A stretch of DNA of 23,482 nucleotides from S012-135 sp964423785 (GCA_964423785.1 CAYRGZ010000024.1:1-23482); one strand, 5' to 3'; shown: positions 14,548-23,349, counted from the stretch's first letter. Notes: generated from the letters alone by a model not told the origin. Numbers and translations: made by a program.

Positions 14548-16278
14548 TCAGGCCTCTGGCTCCGAGTCCTGGTTCTTGGCCGCTTCGCGGCTCTCGAGTT
14601 CCATCTGCATGAGATCGCCCAGGGTGGCCGGTCCTTCCTTGGCCTTCTGCCGCTGGTAATCGAGATAGTTGCTCTGCTCGTCGTCGTCGGTGAGCGCCTT
14701 GATGGAAAGGCCTATCTTACGGTCCTTGGCGGAGACGTTGATGACCCGCGCCTCGACCTCGTCACCGACCTTGTAGAGCCCGACCGGGGTGGAGACCTTT
14801 TCCTTGCTGATCTCGGAGACGTGGATCAGCCCCTCGATCCCCTCCTCCAACTCGACGAAGATGCCGAAGTCGGTGACGTTGGTGACCTTACCGGTCACCT
14901 TGGTGCCGATGGCGTACTTCTCCACCGCCGCTTCCCACGGATCCGGCTCAAGCTGCTTGATACCGAGGGAGAACCGCTCGTTTTCCTTGTCGATCTTCAG
15001 GACCACGGCCTGCACGGTCTGACCCTTCGAATACCGCTCGCCCGGATGCTTGATCCGTTCGGTCCACGACAGATCGGAGACGTGCACTAAACCATCGATA
15101 CCATCATCGATACCAATAAACAGGCCGAAGTCGGTGATGTTCTTGATCTTGCCCTCGATGATCGATCCGACGGGGTAGTTCTCCGCCACCACGTCCCAGG
15201 GATTGGGCAACAGTTGTTTCATGCCGAGGGAAATCCGCTTGGCTTCGGTATCGACGTTGAGGATCACCACCTCTACCTGATCGCCGACGGCAACCAGCTT
15301 GGACGGATGGCGCAGCTTCTTGGACCACGACATCTCGGAGATATGGACCAGGCCCTCGACACCCTCCTCGAGCTCGACGAAGGCGCCGTAATCGGTGATG
15401 CTGACCACCTTGCCGGTGACCCGCGAACCGACCGGGTAACGCTCCGCCACGGTGAGCCAGGGGTCGGGCTTGAGCTGCTTGACGCCGAGCGATACCTTGT
15501 CGGTCTCGCGATCGAAACGCAGCACCTTGACCTGGATCTTGTCACCCACCTTGTAGAGCTTGGAGGGATGAGACACCCGCCCCCAAGACAGGTCGGTGAT
15601 GTGACAAAGACCGTCCATGCCGCCGAGGTCGATGAAGATACCGTAATCGGTGATATTGGTAATCGTCCCCTCGAGGACCATACCCTCTTCCAGGGTCTCG
15701 CGCATCTCCTGGCGCAGCTTGGCGCGAATCTCCTCGAGGATGGCCCGGCGCGACACGACCACGTTGTTGCGCCGGCGATTGTATTTCAGAATCTTGAAGT
15801 CGAAGGTCTGGCCGATGAGCCCGTCCAGATCCTTGACCGGCCGCAGATCGATCTGCGAATAGGGCAGGAAGGCGGGAACGCCGATATCCACGGACATGCC
15901 GCCCTTGACCCGGCTGACGATGCGGCCCGAAATGGTGCCGTCCTCTTCCTGCACCCGGGCGATCTCCTCCCAGACCTTGATGCCGATGGCCTTCTCCCGG
16001 GAAAGGCGCAGGCTACCGTCGGCCTCACGCTTTTCCACGAAGACCTCGAACTGGTCGCCGACCTTCACCTCGAGCTGCTCCCCGTCCTCCTTGAACTCGG
16101 AGAGGGGAATGACGCCCTCCGCCTTGTCGCCGATATCGACGATGGCGGCATTGTTGGTGATGTCGACGACCGTGCCGACGACGACGTCGCCCTCGTTGGC
16201 AACCGTTACGTTCTCGAACAGTTGCGCAAAACTTGCTTCTGCTGGTGTGGGTGTGGTGTTGGGTTGTGTGGTTTCCAT
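14548..16278 (-). CDS. rpsA: 30S ribosomal protein S1
   Basis: A 576-residue mRNA-binding ribosomal protein with six S1 domains at roughly 30-97, 114-180, 198-269, 284-355, 370-442 and 458-529. Domains three to six are typical RNA-binding repeats (ITDYGIFIDLGGMDGLCHITDLSW and its variants). The frame is open back to 16368, but METTQPNTTP at 16278 has AGGAGGT about nine bases upstream and a promoter at 16351-16379. It is the first gene of the rpsA-sppA-HU unit. Confidence 0.97.
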   Translation of the reverse strand: METTQPNTTPTPAEASFAQLFENVTVANEGDVVVGTVVDITNNAAIVDIGDKAEGVIPLSEFKEDGEQLEVKVGDQFEVFVEKREADGSLRLSREKAIGIKVWEEIARVQEEDGTISGRIVSRVKGGMSVDIGVPAFLPYSQIDLRPVKDLDGLIGQTFDFKILKYNRRRNNVVVSRRAILEEIRAKLRQEMRETLEEGMVLEGTITNITDYGIFIDLGGMDGLCHITDLSWGRVSHPSKLYKVGDKIQVKVLRFDRETDKVSLGVKQLKPDPWLTVAERYPVGSRVTGKVVSITDYGAFVELEEGVEGLVHISEMSWSKKLRHPSKLVAVGDQVEVVILNVDTEAKRISLGMKQLLPNPWDVVAENYPVGSIIEGKIKNITDFGLFIGIDDGIDGLVHVSDLSWTERIKHPGERYSKGQTVQAVVLKIDKENERFSLGIKQLEPDPWEAAVEKYAIGTKVTGKVTNVTDFGIFVELEEGIEGLIHVSEISKEKVSTPVGLYKVGDEVEARVINVSAKDRKIGLSIKALTDDDEQSNYLDYQRQKAKEGPATLGDLMQMELESREAAKNQDSEPEA

Positions 16279-16306
16279 GAAAACAAGACCTCCTGTTGGC
16301 AGCCGA

Positions 16307-16328
16307 CCGGCGATGCCTCTACCGCCGG
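16307..16328 (-). promoter_or_regulatory. hairpin in rpsA leader
   Basis: CCGGCG (16307-16312) pairs with CGCCGG (16323-16328) across a 10-base loop, inside the ~65-base leader between the predicted rpsA start site and its ATG. In E. coli, S1 represses its own translation through leader structure; a similar role here is only inferred. Confidence 0.35.
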
Positions 16329-16350
16329 ACGACCGGTTGCGAAAGGGCAT

Positions 16351-16379
16351 CTTATACCAGAGTCGCAACGCAACTTCAA
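16351..16379 (-). promoter_or_regulatory. sigma-70 promoter of rpsA
   Basis: On the minus strand TTGAAG (16379-16374) and TATAAG (16356-16351, five of six) are 17 bases apart. The start site would fall near 16344. Its place in the 147-base gap between the diguanylate cyclase stop and rpsA supports it. Confidence 0.68.
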
Positions 16380-16425
16380 CATCTTCTTGCAGGAAACGCG
16401 GCCTGACGGTGGGAAAAACGGCCTA

Positions 16426-17367
16426 TTACTCTTTAGAAGAGGCGGGGTCCATGCAGAGGCGATCGCGGCCGGCGTGCTTGGCGGCGTACAGGGCCTGATC
16501 GGCCCGCTCGATGCAGTCTTCGATATCCGCGTCCAGGGAATACCCCTCGTGGCGGATGAACCTGGCGATGCCGATGCTGAGACCGGTTTGGTCTCGATTG
16601 TCCCGGGGCCGGGTGCCGAAACAGCGGAGCAGCCGATTGCCGATTGCCTCCGCCTGCGCCCAGTCGATTTGTGGGAGGATGATGGCAAACTCGTCGCCGC
16701 CGTATCGGAAAACGAGATCGACCTTGCGCCGGACACAGGTACTCATGATATCGGCCACCTCCTGCAGGAGCTGGTCGCCGGCCGGATGCCCCAGGGTATC
16801 GTTGAACTCCTTGAAGCGATCGATATCGATCATGGCGAGAAAGAGGGGATATTTCTGGCGGAGGGCCCGCACGACTTCGTCCCGAATATGGATGTCAAAG
16901 GCGCGTCGGTTCTCGAGATTGGTCAAGGGATCACGCATGGACAACTGTTCGAGCTGCCGGATGATGAAGCGCTCCCTGAGCACCCGATTGATCTTGGCTT
17001 CGAGTTCGTCTCTCAAAAAGGGTTTGACGATGAAGTCCACCGCTCCGGCCCGAATGACGTCGGTGAACGAAAACGTAGCGGGATGACCGGTAACGACGAT
17101 GACCTCGGTCTCCGGATGGCGGGTTTTGATCTCGCGCAACAGCTCCATCCCGTCCATGTTCGGCATCACCATGTCGGTGATGACGATATCGAAGACTCCC
17201 TTTTCCATCGCCTCCAAGGCGACGAGTCCATCGGTGGCCTGGACGCACTCGTGACCAAAGGAGGAAATAAAGCCCACCAAGAGATCGAGGACCACGGGAT
17301 CGTCGTCCACCACCAGGATCGTCGCTCCCTTGTCAAAGGAGATGTCTCTGTAGCCGGAAGTAGTCAT
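16426..17367 (-). CDS. response regulator diguanylate cyclase (receiver-GGDEF)
   Basis: A 313-residue protein of PleD/WspR type that makes cyclic di-GMP when phosphorylated. The receiver domain has acidic Asp21-23, phosphoacceptor Asp65 (ITDMVMPNMDG) and Lys115 (IVKPF). The cyclase domain has DPLTNLENRR (~146-155), the metal-binding DIDRFKEFND and an intact GGDEF (223-227). The inhibitory site R-x-x-D (Arg214 to Asp217) lies exactly five residues before GGDEF, so product feedback is expected. The ATG at 17367 begins just ahead of the receiver fold; an ATG at 17382 is possible. The start lies inside the end of the Nudix gene. No dedicated kinase is adjacent. Confidence 0.93.
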   Translation of the reverse strand: MTTSGYRDISFDKGATILVVDDDPVVLDLLVGFISSFGHECVQATDGLVALEAMEKGVFDIVITDMVMPNMDGMELLREIKTRHPETEVIVVTGHPATFSFTDVIRAGAVDFIVKPFLRDELEAKINRVLRERFIIRQLEQLSMRDPLTNLENRRAFDIHIRDEVVRALRQKYPLFLAMIDIDRFKEFNDTLGHPAGDQLLQEVADIMSTCVRRKVDLVFRYGGDEFAIILPQIDWAQAEAIGNRLLRCFGTRPRDNRDQTGLSIGIARFIRHEGYSLDADIEDCIERADQALYAAKHAGRDRLCMDPASSKE

Positions 17368-17761
17368 CGAGGATCGTTCCATGATCGAAGGCGAGACGCG
17401 GCAGATCGGTCTCGGTGAACACCGCGGCCCGACGAGCGTCGTCGCCGGCGATGAGCGTACCCCGACCTCGGGCGGTGAACACGACACTCACCGAATGATG
17501 GCGGGGGTCACGGCTGGGATCCGAGTAGGTGTGGAACTGGACCAGATCATCGAGTTCGAGGCCGGTTTCCTCCCGAACCTCGCGTCGCGCCGCCGCCTCG
17601 CAGGACTCGCCTTCGTCGACGAACCCGCCGGGCAACGCCCAGCCGGGCGGCGGGTTGCGGCGCTCGACGAGCACCACACCGCCGCCGTAGGCAACGATGA
17701 CGTCAACGGTGAGTCGGGGTTGCGGATAGCGACCGCAACGGGGACAAGCTTGGCTGGACAT
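17333..17761 (-). CDS. Nudix hydrolase (ADP-ribose pyrophosphatase-like)
   Basis: A 142-residue Nudix enzyme. The Nudix box is complete: Gly46-x5-Glu52-x7-Arg60-Glu61-Val62-x-Glu64-Glu65-x-Gly67-Leu68. The N-terminus CPRCGRYPQPRLTVD looks like a half zinc ribbon, as in some ADP-ribose and NADH pyrophosphatase-like proteins. WALPGGFVDEGES is typical of that branch, but the exact substrate is not certain. The start at 17761 has GAGG six bases upstream. It overlaps the upstream HAD gene by 59 bases and the downstream cyclase gene by about 35 bases. Confidence 0.9.
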   Translation of the reverse strand: MSSQACPRCGRYPQPRLTVDVIVAYGGGVVLVERRNPPPGWALPGGFVDEGESCEAAARREVREETGLELDDLVQFHTYSDPSRDPRHHSVSVVFTARGRGTLIAGDDARRAAVFTETDLPRLAFDHGTILDDYFRLQRHLL

Positions 17762-18356
17762 GAGTATCCTCGCCGGACAAGGCCAACAGCTGCCGGATGG
17801 CCTGCCAATCGGAAACCACGGGCAAACGATGACGCCCCCGATTCCACGGTTGTTCGAAAACGATGGGAGAAAATCCCTCTTCCGCCAGGGAGCAGCAGGT
17901 CTCCGCCCGGTCGTCGATGAACACATCGAGTCCCAGGCGCCGGAGGTACGGCCCCTTGTTGTCGTGCTCGCCGGTGGCGACCAGGCACACCCGGCTCGCC
18001 GCCCTGGGTCCGAGATGGGTGGCGAGCCACTTCTCGATGGGTTGCCGCAGGGGACGGGCGGTAACGAAGACGAGATCGGCATGCCCGGCCAGGATCTCGA
18101 GCACCTCCATGGCGCCGGGCATGGGTTCGAGCCCCTCCCCCACCGGATCTTCCATGAGCCGCTGAAAAATGGTCCGGATGGCGGCCCGGTCCAGGTCCAG
18201 ACATGCCTCGACATCGAACTCGGCTATGTCCTCGAGACGCAGGTGGGTGGCGCCGTACTCCTCGGCGGCGATGCGCAAGAAGGCCCCGCCGGTATCGGCG
18301 ACCACCCCGTCGATATCGAAACCGACGCGGTGGGGATCGATGGGAGGTATCTGCAT
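17703..18356 (-). CDS. HAD-family 5'-nucleotidase-like phosphatase
   Basis: A 217-residue HAD phosphatase related to the 5'(3')-deoxyribonucleotidase (NT5C) group. Motif I is FDIDGVVAD (Asp14 nucleophile, Asp16). Motif II is FVTARP (Thr99). Lys134 in DNKGPYL could be the motif III lysine, and motif IV is FIDDRAET (Asp148/149). Nucleotide dephosphorylation is inferred and fits the adjacent Nudix gene. No Shine-Dalgarno precedes the only ATG that includes motif I; instead a -10 box ends seven bases upstream, so the mRNA is probably leaderless. The C-terminal ~25 residues overlap the Nudix gene and look unstructured. Confidence 0.82.
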   Translation of the reverse strand: MQIPPIDPHRVGFDIDGVVADTGGAFLRIAAEEYGATHLRLEDIAEFDVEACLDLDRAAIRTIFQRLMEDPVGEGLEPMPGAMEVLEILAGHADLVFVTARPLRQPIEKWLATHLGPRAASRVCLVATGEHDNKGPYLRRLGLDVFIDDRAETCCSLAEEGFSPIVFEQPWNRGRHRLPVVSDWQAIRQLLALSGEDTHVQPSLSPLRSLSATPTHR

Positions 18357-18363
18357 ATTTACG

Positions 18364-18393
18364 ACTATAGCGGGAGAACAAACCGTCCGTCAA
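18364..18393 (-). promoter_or_regulatory. strong sigma-70 promoter giving a leaderless mRNA
   Basis: TTGACG (18393-18388, five of six) and TATAGT (18369-18364, five of six) are 18 bases apart on the minus strand. Only seven bases lie between the -10 box and the ATG at 18356, which is the normal distance from -10 to the start site, so the transcript should begin at or within a base or two of the start codon. Confidence 0.7.
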
Positions 18394-18427
18394 CCGCGAT
18401 TATTGCCCTGGCCCATCACAACAAGAA

Positions 18428-18470
18428 CATCCGACGGCTGCAAAAGCCACGGATGGCTTTATCAACGGAC
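18428..18470. repeat. dispersed hairpin element with two alternative folds
   Basis: CATCCG (18428-18433) pairs with CGGATG (18450-18455) around an inner GGCT/AGCC stem. Alternatively AAAGCC (18443-18448) pairs with GGCTTT (18455-18460). The part from 18442 to 18470 resembles 78-107 (shared GGATGGCTTT, then TC, then ACGGAC). It lies between the divergent HAD and nitronate monooxygenase-like genes. Confidence 0.55.
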
Positions 18471-18558
18471 CGGACCGATACACCAGGCGAGTTCCTTACT
18501 GCTCCTGGCTCCGTGACGGAAATTTTGCTGATATTCTTTTTTTCCTGTTGTATCCGTT

Positions 18559-18588
18559 GGTTACAAAGAACCATCTGGTTACAAAGAA
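18559..18588. repeat. 12-bp direct repeat, 18-bp period
   Basis: GGTTACAAAGAA occurs at 18559-18570 and again at 18577-18588. It lies in the long upstream region of the nitronate monooxygenase-like gene. It could be a paired regulator site; no protein can be named. Confidence 0.6.
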
Positions 18589-18626
18589 ACATCGTTTTCG
18601 AGAATAGTCACCATAAACCGCCCTTC

Positions 18627-18724
18627 GGGGCGTCCGTGCGCACGCACGAACGCTCACCGACGAGTTGCGACGATTTCGATTCCGGGTCTCCCGGGGCGTC
18701 CGTGCGCACGCACGAACGCTCACG
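18627..18724. repeat. 32-bp exact direct repeat, 66-bp period
   Basis: A 32-bp sequence at 18627-18658 recurs without change at 18693-18724, separated by 34 unrelated bases. The core CGTGC-GCAC-GCACG can form a small hairpin. Repeat and gap lengths resemble a CRISPR unit, but there are only two copies and no cas genes. The second copy ends 12 bases before the -35 box of the following gene, which suggests a regulatory site or a small local duplication. Confidence 0.75.
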
Positions 18725-18736
18725 GATCCAGGTTCC

Positions 18737-18765
18737 TTGACAAACCTCGCACGGAACGGCATAGT
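18737..18765 (+). promoter_or_regulatory. sigma-70 promoter of the nitronate monooxygenase-like gene
   Basis: A perfect TTGACA (18737-18742) is followed after 17 bases by CATAGT (18760-18765, four of six). Transcription would begin near 18772, about 37 bases before the ATG at 18809. Confidence 0.6.
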
Positions 18766-18808
18766 AAGTCATTTTTTCGTATCGTTATCACGGAGTGATT
18801 GATCCCCC

Positions 18809-19831
18809 ATGAAACTACCGTCGCTCACCATCGGTCCGTACACCGCCGCCGTACCCCTCATCCAGGGGGGGATGTCCATCAAGGTATCCACCAGCTCCCT
18901 TGCCATCGCCGTGGCCGAATGTGGCGGCATCGGCACCATCGGCGGCTCCTCCATCCCTCTGGACGAGCTCAAGGCCGATATCCGTCGCGCCAAGGAAGCC
19001 ACCCGCGGTATCATCGCCGTCAACATCATGTTCGCGATGAAAAACTTCTTCAGCCTCGTGAAGGGCTCCATCGAGGCGGGAGTGGACATGATCATCACCG
19101 GCGCCGGCTTTTCCCGCGACATCTTCAAAATCGGTCGCGAAACCAACACACCCATCGTCTCCATCGTCTCGTCGCCGGCCTTCGCCCGCCTGGCGGAGAA
19201 ACTCGGCGCCGCCGCCATCGTCGTCGAGGCCAAGGAGGCGGGCGGACATCTCGGCACCGACCGGCCCTTGCGGGAGCTCTTCCCCGAAATCCGCAAGGTT
19301 GTCAAAAAGGTTCCCCTCATCGCCGCCGGCGGTATCACCAACGGCTTTGAGATGGCGGAGATGATGGACCGCTACGGCGCGGACGGCGTCCAGGTGGCGA
19401 CCCGGTTCGTCCTGACCGAGGAATGCGACGTCGCCGACACCTTCAAGGAAACGATGCTGAAAGCCCGCAAGGAAGACGTCGTTCTCGTCACCTCGCCGGT
19501 GGGCATGCCGGGCCGCGCTCTGCGCACCCCCTTTGTCGAGAAGATGCTGTCCGGAGAAGATATCGGCACCCGGGAATGCCTCTACAAGTGTCTGCGCAAG
19601 TGCGATCATCATTACTGCATCAGCGACCGGCTCCTCAAGGCCCGGGCCGGCGACTACGAGAACGGGCTGTTCTTCACCGGCGAGAACGTCTACAAGATCA
19701 ATGACATTCTCACGGTACGCCAGGTCTTCGACCAGTTCGTTGGTCAGGCCGAATCGGTGTACCGCGAGCCGGGCGTCGATTACGATCGGCTGACCGGACG
19801 AACCGGCGCCGAGACAGGACATACTCCATGA
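18809..19831 (+). CDS. NAD(P)H-dependent flavin oxidoreductase, nitronate monooxygenase/FabK-like, with Cys-rich motif
   Basis: A 340-residue FMN TIM-barrel enzyme of the nitronate monooxygenase / enoyl-ACP reductase II superfamily. PLIQGGMSI (~16-24), EAGGHLGTD (143-151, with the conserved His147), PLIAAGGI (169-176) and GADGVQVATRF (190-200) are the flavin and substrate segments. A run of four cysteines follows (Cys257, 261, 265 and 270, spacing x3, x3, x4), which suggests a metal or Fe-S site not needed for classic nitronate monooxygenase. Whether it oxidises nitronates, reduces enoyl-ACP or does something else cannot be told from sequence. GGAG precedes the ATG by about 13 bases. ilvE follows after 82 bases on the same strand. 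Confidence 0.85.
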   Translation: MKLPSLTIGPYTAAVPLIQGGMSIKVSTSSLAIAVAECGGIGTIGGSSIPLDELKADIRRAKEATRGIIAVNIMFAMKNFFSLVKGSIEAGVDMIITGAGFSRDIFKIGRETNTPIVSIVSSPAFARLAEKLGAAAIVVEAKEAGGHLGTDRPLRELFPEIRKVVKKVPLIAAGGITNGFEMAEMMDRYGADGVQVATRFVLTEECDVADTFKETMLKARKEDVVLVTSPVGMPGRALRTPFVEKMLSGEDIGTRECLYKCLRKCDHHYCISDRLLKARAGDYENGLFFTGENVYKINDILTVRQVFDQFVGQAESVYREPGVDYDRLTGRTGAETGHTP

Positions 19832-19913
19832 CCCCGTGCTGGACACCGTCGCCGGCGGCCGGCCTGCGACCGCTTCTTGGCCGGACGCCTCGACCGCGAC
19901 ACAGGAGAAAACC

Positions 19914-20981
19914 ATGAACCTCACCGTGGAGACCGTCGCCGCCGACCAGCGCAAGCCGAAACCCAACCCCGACAACCTGGGTTTCGGCCGCCTGTTCACC
20001 GACCACATGTTCACCATGCTCTACGACACGGACCGCGGCTGGCACGACGCCGCCATCGGCCCGTACCGGAACTTCTCCCTCGATCCCGCCGCCATGGTAC
20101 TCCATTACGGCCAGTCCATCTTCGAGGGATTGAAGGCCTACCGCGGCGAGAACGGCTCGGTGTTCCTCTTCCGGCCGCAAGACAATCTGCTGCGCATGAA
20201 CCGCTCTGCCGAACGGATGTGCATGCCGCCCCTGCCGGTGGACACAGTGTACGAAGCCCTCTGCCGCCTCGTCGATCTGGAGCGGGATTGGATCCCCGCC
20301 GCCCGGGGTGCCTCGCTCTATATCCGGCCCACCATGATCGCCGCCGAAGCGGGCCTGGGAGTCCGTCCCGCCAACCATTATATCTTTTTCATTATTTTGA
20401 GCCCGGTGGGCGCCTATTATCCCGAAGGGTTCAACCCGGTGAAGATCTACGTGACCGACAAGTACGTGCGCGCCGTGCCCGGTGGGGTCGGCGCCGTCAA
20501 AACCGCCGGCAATTACGCCGCCAGCATCATGGCGGCGGTGGAGGCCCAAAAGCAGGGGTACACCCAGGTGCTGTGGCTCGACGGCGTCGAGCGCCGCTAT
20601 GTCGAGGAAGTCGGCACCATGAACATCTTCTTCGTCATCGACGATGAGATAATCACCCCGCCGCTGGGGGGCTCCATCCTGCCGGGCATCACCCGGGATT
20701 CGGTCCTGCGCCTCACCCGCGACTGGGGGCTACGGGTGAGCGAGCGGCGCATCACCATCGACGAGGTGCTGACCGCCGCCGAACGCGGCACCCTGACCGA
20801 GGTCTTCGGCACCGGCACCGCCGCCGTCATCTCGCCCGTCGGCCTGCTTTATTACCGAGGCCGGGAATACCCGGTGAACGGCGGCAAGACCGGCGAACTG
20901 GCCCAGCGGCTGTTCGACGAACTGCTCGGCATGCAGTACGGTGAACGGCCCGATCCCTACGGCTGGGTCGTGCGCCTGTAA
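19914..20981 (+). CDS. ilvE: branched-chain amino acid aminotransferase
   Basis: A 355-residue PLP enzyme that interconverts leucine, isoleucine and valine with their 2-oxo acids, using glutamate/2-oxoglutarate. HYGQSIFEGLKAYR (64-77), YIRPTMIA (136-143), GGVGAVKTAGNYAAS with the PLP lysine at Lys196, EEVGTMNIFFV and GSILPGITRDSVL are diagnostic of the class IV, BCAT type II branch. The frame is open back to 19836, but the ATG at 19914 has AGGAG six bases upstream. It follows the FMN oxidoreductase gene and ends at a clear terminator. Confidence 0.96.
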   Translation: MNLTVETVAADQRKPKPNPDNLGFGRLFTDHMFTMLYDTDRGWHDAAIGPYRNFSLDPAAMVLHYGQSIFEGLKAYRGENGSVFLFRPQDNLLRMNRSAERMCMPPLPVDTVYEALCRLVDLERDWIPAARGASLYIRPTMIAAEAGLGVRPANHYIFFIILSPVGAYYPEGFNPVKIYVTDKYVRAVPGGVGAVKTAGNYAASIMAAVEAQKQGYTQVLWLDGVERRYVEEVGTMNIFFVIDDEIITPPLGGSILPGITRDSVLRLTRDWGLRVSERRITIDEVLTAAERGTLTEVFGTGTAAVISPVGLLYYRGREYPVNGGKTGELAQRLFDELLGMQYGERPDPYGWVVRL

Positions 20982-21007
20982 TCCTTCCTCTCTTCCCTCC
21001 ACCCATG

Positions 21008-21033
21008 ACGCCGTGCCAGCACGGCGTTTTTTT
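21008..21033 (+). terminator. intrinsic terminator after ilvE
   Basis: ACGCCGTG (21008-21015), loop CCAG, CACGGCGT (21020-21027), then a run of T to 21033. The stem is perfect over eight pairs. It lies 27 bases after the ilvE stop and insulates groES from the upstream unit. Confidence 0.93.
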
Positions 21034-21098
21034 GTCTCACCGCCCGCCAAAACCATCTAACCACTCGAAATTAAAGGACAAAAAAAATAACACCCCCT

Positions 21099-21130
21099 CC
21101 CTTGATTTTTCCCGGGACCGTTCCTATCGT
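21099..21130 (+). promoter_or_regulatory. promoter of groES-groEL, heat-shock-like
   Basis: CCCTTGAT (about 21099-21106) matches the sigma-32 -35 type (CCCTTGAA), with CCTATCGT (21123-21130) in the -10 place. The same bases also read as a sigma-70 pair, TTGATT (21102-21107) and TATCGT (21125-21130), 17 apart. No CIRCE inverted repeat (TTAGCACTC-N9-GAGTGCTAA) was found in the gap, so HrcA control is not indicated here. Confidence 0.5.
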
Positions 21131-21244
21131 TTTGGTTCGTCGAATACGGGAAGGCCTTCCAGCTCCTAATCTGTACCACGCCATCGCAAACGACCTGCCT
21201 CCCACGCGAGGCAAACCGTTCCAGTAAACCATGTCACGATAAAC

Positions 21245-21250
21245 AGGAGG
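21245..21250 (+). promoter_or_regulatory. ribosome-binding site deciding the groES start
   Basis: AGGAGG ends at 21250 and three ATG codons follow in frame at 21252, 21255 and 21258. Their spacings are 1, 4 and 7 bases; only the third is normal, so translation most likely starts at 21258. Confidence 0.75.
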
Positions 21251-21257
21251 AATGATG

Positions 21258-21548
21258 ATGAAAATTCGTCCGTTGAACGACCGCATCCTGGTCAAGCGAC
21301 TCGAGGAGGAAGAAAAGACCAAGGGAGGGATCATCATCCCGGACACCGCCAAGGAGAAACCCGCCGAAGGCGAAGTGGTTGCCGTCGGCCCCGGCCGTCT
21401 GAACGACAAGGGCGATCGGATCGAGCCCGCCGTCAAGGTCGGCGATCGGGTGCTGTTCAGCAAGTATGGCGGAACAGATGTGAAGTTGGAAGGTGAAGAC
21501 TACCTCATCCTGCGCGAGGACGATATCCTCGGCGTGGTGGAAAACTAA
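21258..21548 (+). CDS. groES: co-chaperonin GroES (10 kDa)
   Basis: A 96-residue lid of the GroEL folding chamber, acting as a heptamer. MKIRPLNDRILVKRLEEEEKTKGGIIIPDTA covers the N-terminal strand and the mobile loop (GGIIIPD) that docks on GroEL; EGEDYLILREDDILGVVEN is the conserved end. Two extra in-frame ATG codons precede the chosen start, which is set by Shine-Dalgarno spacing. groEL follows after 63 bases. Confidence 0.97.
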   Translation: MKIRPLNDRILVKRLEEEEKTKGGIIIPDTAKEKPAEGEVVAVGPGRLNDKGDRIEPAVKVGDRVLFSKYGGTDVKLEGEDYLILREDDILGVVEN

Positions 21549-21611
21549 TCGCTAGGGTTCCCATCGCACAACCAAACCAGAACAGAACACGAAGAAAGGA
21601 GACGGATACCA

Positions 21612-23255
<1,644 letters not shown>

Positions 23256-23284
23256 TGCCCCTCACCCTGCATTGCATGCCTTGA

Positions 23285-23314
23285 AAAAAGAGCCCCGAAG
23301 CCGGGGCTCTTTTT
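23285..23314 (+). terminator. intrinsic terminator after groEL
   Basis: AGAGCCCCG (23289-23297) pairs perfectly with CGGGGCTCT (23302-23310) over the loop AAGC. The flanking A-run (23285-23288) and T-run (23311-23314) extend the stem to 13 pairs, so it may also work on the other strand. Confidence 0.95.
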
Positions 23315-23318
23315 GGTC

Positions 23319-23349
23319 TTGACAAGCTGGGAAAAATTTTTCATATATC
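23319..23349 (+). promoter_or_regulatory. promoter of the tRNA gene
   Basis: A perfect TTGACA (23319-23324) is followed by an AT-rich -10 region. The best hexamer, TATATC (23344-23349), gives a 19-base spacer; CATATA (23342-23347) gives 17. The start would be near 23356, about 10 bases before the mature tRNA. Confidence 0.6.

Noticed and set aside
15214..17418. Very long plus-strand open frames opposite rpsA/cyclase, and similar ones opposite guaA and guaB
   Set aside because: They lie antisense to clear conserved genes, have low-complexity His/Asp/Gly-rich translations, and result from high GC in the third codon position.
18627..18724. Two-unit CRISPR array (32-bp repeats, 34-bp spacer)
   Set aside because: Only two copies, no cas genes, no leader, and the repeat sits against a promoter. 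Kept as a direct repeat, not a CRISPR.
18496..18762. 88-residue minus-strand open frame with a duplicated peptide
   Set aside because: The duplication is just the 32-bp DNA repeat read in frame (66-bp period). The frame has no ribosome-binding site, odd composition, and runs through promoter signals.
21034..21251. CIRCE element before groES
   Set aside because: No TTAGCACTC/GAGTGCTAA pair could be found in the gap.
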